Assembly (NCBI RefSeq): GCF_050434145.1
Contig: NZ_JBNPVX010000045.1
Location: 1 to 19,216 of the forward strand
Length of the DNA stretch: 19,216 nt
Reading direction: 5' to 3'
From: JAISST01 sp050434145
Lineage (GTDB): Bacteria; Fusobacteriota; Fusobacteriia; Fusobacteriales; Fusobacteriaceae
Shown here: positions 1 through 5,898 of the stretch, in pieces
How positions within the stretch are numbered: the stretch's first letter is position 1
How the letters are laid out: each line of letters opens with the position of its first letter
The notes under the pieces: model-generated
Database searches by the model: none
What the model saw: only the letters and a program-made list of their open reading frames with translations
Told to the model about the DNA's origin: nothing
Translations under genes and position numbers: made by a program

Positions 1-24
1 TGTGAGTACATAAAAATATTTAAT

Positions 25-80
25 AAAAACACCGAAACATACCATTAAATGGTCTTGTGATTGGTGTTTTTTCTTTTTTT
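25..80. terminator. Rho-independent terminator, probably bidirectional
   Basis: AAAAACACC at 25-33 pairs with GGTGTTTTT at 63-71, and ACCATT/AATGGT (41-53) forms a small inner hairpin. A long T run (to 80) follows on the plus strand, so it would end a plus-strand gene left of the window. Read on the minus strand the same stem is followed by TTTTTATTAAAT, so it can also end the popT-alr transcript. Confidence 0.75.
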
Positions 81-132
81 ACTGTCAAACTCGGGTTATA
101 TCATAATAAAATTAAAAATGACAGTAAAAAAA
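74..132. repeat. Perfect 14-bp inverted repeat with a 31-nt loop
   Basis: TTTTTTTACTGTCA at 74-87 is the exact reverse complement of TGACAGTAAAAAAA at 119-132. The T tract is outside on the left and the A tract outside on the right, which is the wrong polarity for an intrinsic terminator on either strand. The arms overlap the T run of the neighbouring terminator. It may be a relic of a small inverted-repeat element or a structured 3' UTR of popT. The origin is unknown. Confidence 0.5.
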
Positions 133-199
133 TTTATTCAAAATAAATATTAACAAAATAAGTTTGTAATTTTTATAGAAAAAATTTTTACAAATAACT

Positions 200-1015
200 T
201 CACATTTCCAACCAAATTTGAATTAATGATATAACAACTAATCCAGTTATAAAAAATAAAGTTTCACTCTTCCATTTTTTTAGAAGAAAATTAATAAGAC
301 GTGCCACAAAGATAAGGCCAATAATTACTCCTATACCAAAGGCCAATAATGGAATGATACTTACATTACTAAATAATACACTTATAGAAAGATCAGTGGA
401 ATTGTTTTTAAAATTAGCAAAAACATTAAAAAGTGATTTGAGATAACCTACCACATTGTAATATTCGCCCATCATTACTAGCAAAAGAGTTCCAGAAATA
501 CCAGGGATTATCATAGCACCAGAAGCAATAGCACCTGCAATTACAAGCTTTATAAATTGTATTCCATTAAAAGTTGAAGTATTTAAAATCATATTACTTG
601 GACCTACATATTTATACTTTAGAAATGTAAAAAATCCTGTAATTATACATCCTAAAGTGAAGAAAAGTATATTTTTTTTATTTTTTCTGTCTTCCCCCTT
701 TGTAATAATGGGGATACTAGGAAGAATAAGAATAACAAGCATAATAGTAGTAATTTGGCGATAATTTTCCATTGCGAAAGAAATTACTTTTAGAAAAAAG
801 ATTAGTCCACATACAAGACCAATTCCTATCAATAAGAAAAACTTAGTATATTCCATTTTTTTATATCTAGGAGCAGTGAAGAAATTACCAATAGATTCAG
901 TTAGAGTTTCATAAATTCCCATTAATACAGCCAAAGTGCCAACTGATATCCCAGGTATTAGAATAAACATTCCAATAACTAGCCCTTTTAGTGTAAGCAT
1001 AATATTTTGTTTCAA
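200..1015 (-). CDS. popT: DUF368 family membrane protein, PopT-type undecaprenyl-phosphate translocase
   Basis: This 271-residue polytopic membrane protein has about eight hydrophobic segments. The DUF368 signature appears twice: IPGISVGTLAVLMGIYE at about residues 20-36 and IIPGISGTLLLVMMGEYY at about 169-186, an internal duplication typical of the family. DUF368 proteins (PopT) are known to return undecaprenyl phosphate across the cytoplasmic membrane so that it can be reused as lipid carrier for cell-wall polymers. The start is TTG at 1015, abutting the alr stop codon (TAA then TTG), with GGTGGTG about 8 nt upstream. An internal ATG at 1000 lacks a good ribosome site. It is the second gene of an alr-popT transcript and is probably translationally coupled. 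The family call is sure. The substrate is transferred from characterised homologues. Confidence 0.85.
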   Translation of the reverse strand: MKQNIMLTLKGLVIGMFILIPGISVGTLAVLMGIYETLTESIGNFFTAPRYKKMEYTKFFLLIGIGLVCGLIFFLKVISFAMENYRQITTIMLVILILPSIPIITKGEDRKNKKNILFFTLGCIITGFFTFLKYKYVGPSNMILNTSTFNGIQFIKLVIAGAIASGAMIIPGISGTLLLVMMGEYYNVVGYLKSLFNVFANFKNNSTDLSISVLFSNVSIIPLLAFGIGVIIGLIFVARLINFLLKKWKSETLFFITGLVVISLIQIWLEM

Positions 1016-2068
1016 TTATTTCACCACCCTAGTAATTTTAGTACTTAAATTTGGTAAGAATTCATAGATTTTTTTGTTGAAATGCTTGTAAAAAGCATCA
1101 GTATCATAATAAAATTCTACTCTATCCCCAACTTTCACACTAGAATCTACATTGATAAAAGTGTAATCCATTGAAATAGATGAAATATAGAAATCTCTAT
1201 TGTTGACAAGACATAAAGTATTTTCATTATATTTAAGAAATCCATCTCCATACCCAAATTTCACTATGGCCATATTAGAATGATTAAGATTTTTAACCTT
1301 TCTTTTTTCACTATATCCAATATATTTACATTCATAAATATTTTTTATGCTTTCAATATAACCACTTAATTTAAATATTTTTTTAATATTTGGATCAATA
1401 TGATTGGGTTCCTGAATTCCATATAAAAGTTGTCCCATACGAAGATAATTATCATAATTGGTAGTATTATTATAATAAGATTCGCTACTAATCATATGAA
1501 TCATATCAAATCTTTCATTTCCAATTAACTTTATGATATTTTCAAATTGCTCAATAACATCTTTTTGATCACTTTTGGAAGCCGCAAACAAATGAGTATA
1601 AATACCACCCAAAAAAAGTTTCTTCTCTGCAATATAATTATAGAGTTTTGTGAAATCATTTTTTATAATACCATTACGGGCAAAACCAAAATCAATTTTA
1701 ATATGTATTTGGGTAGCTGGAACATTATTAGCAAGAAGAAATTTTAAATCTTCAAAAGAATTTGCAGAAAAAATGATATTGTCATTATTAGTAAAAAAAG
1801 GAACTTCTTTAATGCTTTCAAAAACTAAGATCTTAACATTCTTTCCTTTCAAATGGTTCAAAATTTCAAAAGCTTCTGAATATCTAGCCACAGCAAAAAT
1901 TTTTTGTCCTAGTTCACATAAAATATCAGCTAAAATATCAGCACCAAATCCGTAACCATTAGATTTTAAGACAGGAATAATCCCTTTCTTAGATACATTT
2001 TTTATATGATTATAATTATTTTCAATAGCACTTTTGTCTATTAGCAATGTCATGGAATGTGATATCAT
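1016..2068 (-). CDS. alr: Alanine racemase, PLP-dependent
   Basis: This 350-residue fold-type III PLP enzyme interconverts L- and D-alanine for peptidoglycan stem peptides. The PLP lysine is Lys35 in PVLKSNGYGFG. The substrate/cofactor arginine is Arg131 in KIDFGFARNG, LRMGQLLYG (209-217) fits the conserved RxG..LYG stretch, and the opposing catalytic tyrosine is Tyr252 in YIGYS. FGYGDGF (271-277) and SISMDYTFINVD (296-307) match later conserved blocks. It is slightly shorter than the usual 370-390 residues but has all catalytic parts. ATG at 2068 follows AGGAGG with a 5-nt gap. It is first in the minus-strand operon with popT, so D-Ala supply and lipid-carrier recycling are co-transcribed. 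The divergent neighbour is birA. Confidence 0.93.
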   Translation of the reverse strand: MISHSMTLLIDKSAIENNYNHIKNVSKKGIIPVLKSNGYGFGADILADILCELGQKIFAVARYSEAFEILNHLKGKNVKILVFESIKEVPFFTNNDNIIFSANSFEDLKFLLANNVPATQIHIKIDFGFARNGIIKNDFTKLYNYIAEKKLFLGGIYTHLFAASKSDQKDVIEQFENIIKLIGNERFDMIHMISSESYYNNTTNYDNYLRMGQLLYGIQEPNHIDPNIKKIFKLSGYIESIKNIYECKYIGYSEKRKVKNLNHSNMAIVKFGYGDGFLKYNENTLCLVNNRDFYISSISMDYTFINVDSSVKVGDRVEFYYDTDAFYKHFNKKIYEFLPNLSTKITRVVK

Positions 2069-2111
2069 ACTATCCTCCTAAAACTAACTAGTAAAAAATA
2101 GTCTTTTTATA

Positions 2112-2126
2112 GTTAACATTATAACA
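2112..2126 (-). promoter_or_regulatory. alr promoter, extended -10, with adjoining GTTAAC
   Basis: On the minus strand TGTTATAAT (2126-2118) is an extended -10 element with no convincing -35. The palindrome GTTAAC (2112-2117) lies immediately downstream, across the expected transcription start. The same hexamer occurs twice at the birA promoter, so a shared regulator is conceivable. Confidence 0.55.
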
Positions 2127-2192
2127 TATAAATAGAAGAATCATGATATTTTTTTAGAAAAATTCATGAGATGTTACATTATAAAAAAAATC

Positions 2193-2221
2193 TTGCATAA
2201 TAAGACTAAAAGAAGTATAAT
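2193..2221 (+). promoter_or_regulatory. birA sigma-70 type promoter
   Basis: TTGCAT (2193-2198), a 17-nt spacer, then TATAAT (2216-2221). The expected transcription start is near 2228, inside the first GGTTAAC box. Confidence 0.7.
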
Positions 2222-2225
2222 AAAG

Positions 2226-2256
2226 TGGTTAACATATATTTTAAAAAGGTTAACTA
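2226..2256 (+). promoter_or_regulatory. Candidate BirA operator upstream of birA
   Basis: TGGTTAACA (2226-2234) and GGTTAACTA (2248-2256) are separated by 13 nt. Known BirA sites are of the form TTGT(A/T)AACC, about 14-16 nt, GGTT(A/T)ACAA. The left half matches 7/9 and the right half 8/9 of the GTTAAC version. The two palindromic cores are 21 bp apart, two helical turns. The site covers the predicted start of the birA transcript, which suits autorepression by the HTH domain of this BirA. It is assigned by pattern only. Confidence 0.55.
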
Positions 2257-2277
2257 TATTATATGAGGAGTGAAATA

Positions 2278-3249
2278 ATGGATACCAAAGGAAAAGTATT
2301 AACATTTCTATTAAAACATATGAATGAAAATGTATCAGGGGAAAAAATAGCAAATGAATTAAATATATCTCGTACAGCAATTTGGCAGGTCATGAATAAA
2401 TTAAAGGAAATGGGGCACAATATAGAAAGTAATGGAAATAAGGGTTATAAATATATACAGACAGATATTATATCTGAAGAAGGAATAAGACATTATTTAA
2501 GTACTGATCTAAAAAATCTTGAAATAAAATATTTTGATGAAATAGATTCTACTAATAAAAAAGCTAAAATAGATGCACCAACAATTCAAAATGAACGAAA
2601 TGTCTATGTAACAGGTTATCAGACTGATGGTTATGGAAGATTTAGTAGGAGTTTTATTGGTAAAAAGGATGGTGGGATATATATTAGTATTATACTAAAA
2701 CCTTCAGACATAATAGAAAATATTCCTTTAATCACAATAAAAACTGCAATTGCAGCCAAAAGATCAATTGATAAGTTGGCAAAAGTTGATGTAAAAATAA
2801 AATGGGTAAATGATCTCTTCTTAAATAGTAAGAAAATAGCAGGGATACTCACTGAAGGTGTAACAGACTATGAAAGTGGTTCTATTTCTACCATTATTAT
2901 AGGGATAGGAATAAATTATTTTATAGAACAATTTCCTGAAGAATTAGAAAAAATAGCAGGTTCCATATTTAACAAAAATCCAGAAAATATAACAAGAAAT
3001 CAATTGATAGGGAGCTTTTTAAATGAATTTTTTATCATATATTCAGAAAATAATAAAGAAAAACTTATTGAAGAATACAAAAAAGCATTATTTATACTAG
3101 GAAAAGAGGTTACATTTATTAAGAATAATATTAATTATAGTGGAACTGCTATAAATGTAACAGATAATGGAGAATTAGTAATAAAATTGGATAATGAAAA
3201 ACAGATGATATTAAACTCTGGAGAAATATCTATAAAGTTATATAAATAA
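2278..3249 (+). CDS. birA: Bifunctional biotin--[acetyl-CoA-carboxylase] ligase / biotin repressor
   Basis: This 323-residue protein activates biotin to biotinyl-5'-AMP and transfers it to the lysine of biotin carrier domains. It is the long, repressor-type form. Residues about 1-60 are a winged HTH (GEKIANELNISRTAIWQVMN), the middle is the ligase domain, and the last ~45 residues are the SH3-like C-terminal domain. The biotin-AMP loop reads QTDGYGRFSRSF (115-126), with Tyr where the first Arg of GRGRRGR usually sits. KWVNDLFLNSKKIAGILTE (175-193) matches the conserved KWPND...AGILxE block. ATG at 2278 is chosen over ATG 2263 because GAGGAG (2265-2270) lies 7 nt upstream of it. The upstream GTTAAC pair suggests autoregulation. 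Confidence 0.92.
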   Translation: MDTKGKVLTFLLKHMNENVSGEKIANELNISRTAIWQVMNKLKEMGHNIESNGNKGYKYIQTDIISEEGIRHYLSTDLKNLEIKYFDEIDSTNKKAKIDAPTIQNERNVYVTGYQTDGYGRFSRSFIGKKDGGIYISIILKPSDIIENIPLITIKTAIAAKRSIDKLAKVDVKIKWVNDLFLNSKKIAGILTEGVTDYESGSISTIIIGIGINYFIEQFPEELEKIAGSIFNKNPENITRNQLIGSFLNEFFIIYSENNKEKLIEEYKKALFILGKEVTFIKNNINYSGTAINVTDNGELVIKLDNEKQMILNSGEISIKLYK

Positions 3250-3258
3250 ATCTTTTGG

Positions 3259-3315
3259 GATTTTGGGCTTGCCTCAAAAATCGCGAGCCGCTGCTTGTAG
3301 CTCTCTATGTTCACG
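3259..3315. other. GC-rich intergenic island of unknown nature
   Basis: Roughly half of the bases between 3259 and 3315 are G or C, whereas flanking DNA is about 25%. It contains GAGC...GCTC and CGCGAG segments able to fold weakly, but no reading frame and no clear terminator. Its beginning GGGCTTG is shared with the repeat at 18972. It may be a decayed dispersed repeat. Nothing else is recognisable between birA and the symporter apart from the leader signals. Confidence 0.4.
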
Positions 3316-3436
3316 AAAAAGAGTTACTTTTATTAAGTGCTGGTATTTTTGGAATTATCAACATTTCAATTAATAAATCACAAGTATTAAGTAATAAAAA
3401 ATATAGAAAGTACTGGTAAATTTGTACTTGACTTAA

Positions 3437-3473
3437 AGAGGAGGATACCAACTTTTGGTATATTGATAAAATG
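3437..3473 (+). promoter_or_regulatory. Hairpin-bridged ribosome binding site of the symporter
   Basis: A strong Shine-Dalgarno AGAGGAGG (3437-3444) is 26 nt from the only sensible start, ATG 3471. The gap holds a perfect hairpin, ATACCAA (3445-3451), loop CTT, TTGGTAT (3455-3461), that begins on the next base after the SD. If it is folded, the effective SD-to-ATG spacing becomes 9 nt, which is optimal. No ATG, GTG or TTG lies in frame between the SD and 3471, and the upstream in-frame stop is TGA at 3429. Confidence 0.7.
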
Positions 3474-4859
3474 AATATATTTTTAATCGCAATTTACTTT
3501 TTAATTGCCATAATAATCGGAATAAACTCTTATAAAAAAGTAAAATCTAGCAAAGATTTTTTTGTAGGTGGAAAACAATCTGGAATATTGCAGGTAAGTG
3601 GAAGCATACTGGCTACAGTATTAGGAAGCTCTGCAATAATTGGTAGCATAAATAATTCGTATAAAATCGGGTGGGCAGGATCATGGCTTATGCTATGTGC
3701 TGCTTTTGGATTATTATCTCTACTTCCATTAACCAAATATTTAAAAGATTTTAAAGGCTATAATTTACCTTCACTATTAGAATCTTTCTATGGAAAAGAA
3801 GTAAAGAAAATTGCCTCTTTAATTATAGCAATAGCATGGGTAGGGGTAGTAGCTACCCAGATAATGGGGGGATCCCAAATATTGATGATTCTTATACCAA
3901 TTACTAGAACACAAGGAATACTTCTTTGTGGGACAGTCTTTGTAGTTTATACAGTCTTAGGTGGACAACTTTCAGTACTAAAAACTGATTTTATCCAATT
4001 AATATTTATTATATTTGGCATTGTATTAACCTATTTCTTTACAAGTAGTACACCAATAACTTTGATAGCGCCATCTTTCATTAATCCTGAATTCAGCAAA
4101 ATGGATTTGATAGTAATGTTACTTACCTATTCAACAACATATATTGTCGGTCCAGACATATATTCAAGGTTGTTTTGTGCCAAAGACAATAAAACAATAA
4201 AATTATCATTAATGATTAGTATAATTATACTAGTGCCTTTAGCATTGATATTTTCAAAGATTGGAATATATGCAATGCAAGAGTTACCCAATTTAAGTTT
4301 AAAAGAATCATCAGTTTTACTCTCAGTTGCAAGTATAAAATTACCAAAATTAGTATCAATTTGTCTATATTTTTCATTACTTTCTGCTGTGATTTCTTCT
4401 GCAGACACTACACTTCTTACTGGTGCGACTCTTCTGACAGAAGTAATCTCCAAAGATATTGATAACCAAAAAGGTGTTTTTATTACGAGAATCTCAATAA
4501 TAATATTAGGCATTATTTCTATATTTTTATCAATAAAAATGACAAATATTATATATACTATATTATTAGCATTAGGAATATACGCTGGAGCAGTTATTGT
4601 ACCTACAATAATGGGAATGCTAGGTTATCGTGGAAGAAAAGAAGTGGTAATTGTAGCAATGGTAATAGGAGGAATAATATCTTTGTTGGGAAAAAAATAT
4701 GGAATAGAAATTGGAAAAATTCTTGGAATAAAGGATTTAAGGAATGCAGGAAACTACATATGCATTTCAGCATTTTTATTTAATTTTGCTATTTTGATTT
4801 TGGGAAGCAAACTCTTTCCAAAGGAAGTAAGTAATCTAACAAAAATTCCAGAAAGATAA
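3471..4859 (+). CDS. Sodium:solute symporter (SSS family)
   Basis: This 462-residue integral membrane protein has about 13 hydrophobic segments, as usual for Na+-coupled SSS transporters. The N-terminal segment leads into KSSKDFFVGGKQSG (26-39), matching the conserved SxxDFFLAGR-like loop after the first helix. GSILATVLGSSAIIGSINNSYKIGWAG follows the family pattern for the second helix, and SAVISSADTTLLTGATLLTEVI (about 305-326) corresponds to the conserved SS(A/M)DS.L...S segment. The family is clear. The substrate (amino acid, pantothenate, proline or sugar-like) cannot be told from sequence alone. The reading frame is intact and close to usual length. Translation probably depends on the hairpin-bridged ribosome site. 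No terminator follows, so read-through into the PHP gene is possible. Confidence 0.85.
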   Translation: MNIFLIAIYFLIAIIIGINSYKKVKSSKDFFVGGKQSGILQVSGSILATVLGSSAIIGSINNSYKIGWAGSWLMLCAAFGLLSLLPLTKYLKDFKGYNLPSLLESFYGKEVKKIASLIIAIAWVGVVATQIMGGSQILMILIPITRTQGILLCGTVFVVYTVLGGQLSVLKTDFIQLIFIIFGIVLTYFFTSSTPITLIAPSFINPEFSKMDLIVMLLTYSTTYIVGPDIYSRLFCAKDNKTIKLSLMISIIILVPLALIFSKIGIYAMQELPNLSLKESSVLLSVASIKLPKLVSICLYFSLLSAVISSADTTLLTGATLLTEVISKDIDNQKGVFITRISIIILGIISIFLSIKMTNIIYTILLALGIYAGAVIVPTIMGMLGYRGRKEVVIVAMVIGGIISLLGKKYGIEIGKILGIKDLRNAGNYICISAFLFNFAILILGSKLFPKEVSNLTKIPER

Positions 4860-4884
4860 AAAAGTTTAATTATACTAGAAAAAA

Positions 4885-4893
4885 TGCTATAAT
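4885..4893 (+). promoter_or_regulatory. Extended -10 promoter of the PHP gene
   Basis: TGCTATAAT (4885-4893) is a consensus extended -10 element. A weak -35-like TTTAAT lies at 4865-4870, 17 nt upstream of TATAAT. Confidence 0.55.
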
Positions 4894-4933
4894 AATGGAA
4901 GAATAAATTATAGTTTGGAAGAAAGGTGGAGAT

Positions 4934-5737
4934 ATGTACTATAGCGATTATCACTTACATACAGAATTTTCTGGAGATAGTAATCAAGACATTATACAGT
5001 TAATTGAACATGGGATTTCTTTAGGATTGAAAGAAATAGCAATAACAGATCATTATGAACATGATATTGAAGGAATGACAGAAGATTTTGCACTTGATGT
5101 TCCCAAATATGTTGAAAAAATTTTGGAGTTAAAATCAAAATATAAAAATCAAATTAATATAAAGTTAGGGCTAGAAATAGGCTCACAATTACACTTAAGA
5201 GAATTTTTTTACAATTCATTAAAAAATTATCCTTTAGATATAATAATTGCTTCCAACCATTCCATTGACAAAGTAGACTTATTCTTTTGTAAGATCCAAA
5301 AAGGACGAACAAAAGACCAAGTCCAAGATATTTATTTTGAAAATGTATTAAGAATGGTAGAAATATATGATAACTATTCTATTGTTGGCCATTTAGATTA
5401 TGTGACACGTTATGGTGGAGAGGAATTTAGAGGCCTTAATTATGAAAGACAAAAAGATATTATAGATAAAATTCTGTTAAGGATTATAGAAAAGGGAAAA
5501 GGAATAGAGATAAATACTTCAGGATTCAGATATAAAGAAGATAGATTTTATCCTACAAAAGATATAGTAAAAAGATATTTTGATTTAGGTGGGGAAATTA
5601 TATCTATTGGTTCTGATGCACACAAATACCAAGATATGGCCACTTATTTTGATAAAGCTTATAATTTTCTGAAAGAAATAGGAATAAAGTATATTTCGAC
5701 TTTTGAAAAATTAAACCCAGTTTTCCAAAAAATATAA
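4934..5737 (+). CDS. PHP-domain phosphoesterase, histidinol-phosphatase (HisJ) type
   Basis: This 267-residue metal-dependent phosphoesterase has the complete PHP motif set: DYHLHTEFSGDS (5-16), ITDHYEHD (about 38-45), LGLEIG (about 80), ASNHSID (107-113), GHLDYVTRYGGEE (about 154-166) and the C-terminal SIGSDAH. His and Asp residues in these motifs bind the trinuclear metal centre. The closest family is HisJ-type histidinol-phosphatase (L-histidinol phosphate to L-histidinol), but no other histidine gene is nearby, so the true substrate may be another phosphomonoester. ATG 4934 follows GGTGGAG. It has its own extended -10 and a terminator, so it can be a single-gene unit. Confidence 0.85.
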   Translation: MYYSDYHLHTEFSGDSNQDIIQLIEHGISLGLKEIAITDHYEHDIEGMTEDFALDVPKYVEKILELKSKYKNQINIKLGLEIGSQLHLREFFYNSLKNYPLDIIIASNHSIDKVDLFFCKIQKGRTKDQVQDIYFENVLRMVEIYDNYSIVGHLDYVTRYGGEEFRGLNYERQKDIIDKILLRIIEKGKGIEINTSGFRYKEDRFYPTKDIVKRYFDLGGEIISIGSDAHKYQDMATYFDKAYNFLKEIGIKYISTFEKLNPVFQKI

Positions 5738-5746
5738 ATATTAAAG

Positions 5747-5774
5747 AAATTCCACTTATATTGTGGGATTTTTT
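5747..5774 (+). terminator. Terminator of the PHP gene
   Basis: AAATTCCAC (5747-5755) pairs with GTGGGATTT (5763-5771), with one G-T wobble, and is followed by a T run. Confidence 0.8.
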
Positions 5775-5821
5775 AATAAATTTCTCAGGAAATTCCTATT
5801 TTCTGGTAATATAAAAAATAT

Positions 5822-5850
5822 TTGACAAAGAAAGAAAAATATGGTAAAAC
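5822..5850 (+). promoter_or_regulatory. clpB promoter
   Basis: A perfect -35 TTGACA (5822-5827), a 17-nt spacer, and TAAAAC (5845-5850) preceded by TGG as an extended -10. The predicted start (~5857) lies inside the CIRCE-like element. Confidence 0.75.
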
Positions 5851-5854
5851 GTTA

Positions 5855-5881
5855 TTAGCCACCAAATGGACAGAGTGCTAA
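5855..5881 (+). promoter_or_regulatory. Degenerate CIRCE operator (HrcA site)
   Basis: The CIRCE consensus is TTAGCACTC, 9 nt, GAGTGCTAA. Here the left arm is TTAGCCACC (5855-5863; 6/9), the spacer is exactly 9 nt and the right arm GAGTGCTAA (5873-5881) is perfect. Its place over the clpB transcription start fits HrcA repression of heat-shock genes. The poor left arm suggests weaker binding. Confidence 0.75.
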
Positions 5882-5898
5882 AAAAGGAGGGGATGTTT

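Noticed and set aside
3422..3464. Promoter made of TTGACT and TATATT before the symporter
   Set aside because: Spacer is 25 nt, too long for a sigma-70 promoter; TATATT is part of the hairpin/start region.
4127..4513. 128-residue minus-strand frame antisense to the symporter
   Set aside because: The plus-strand frame is a clear SSS transporter; the antisense frame has no SD or recognisable family.
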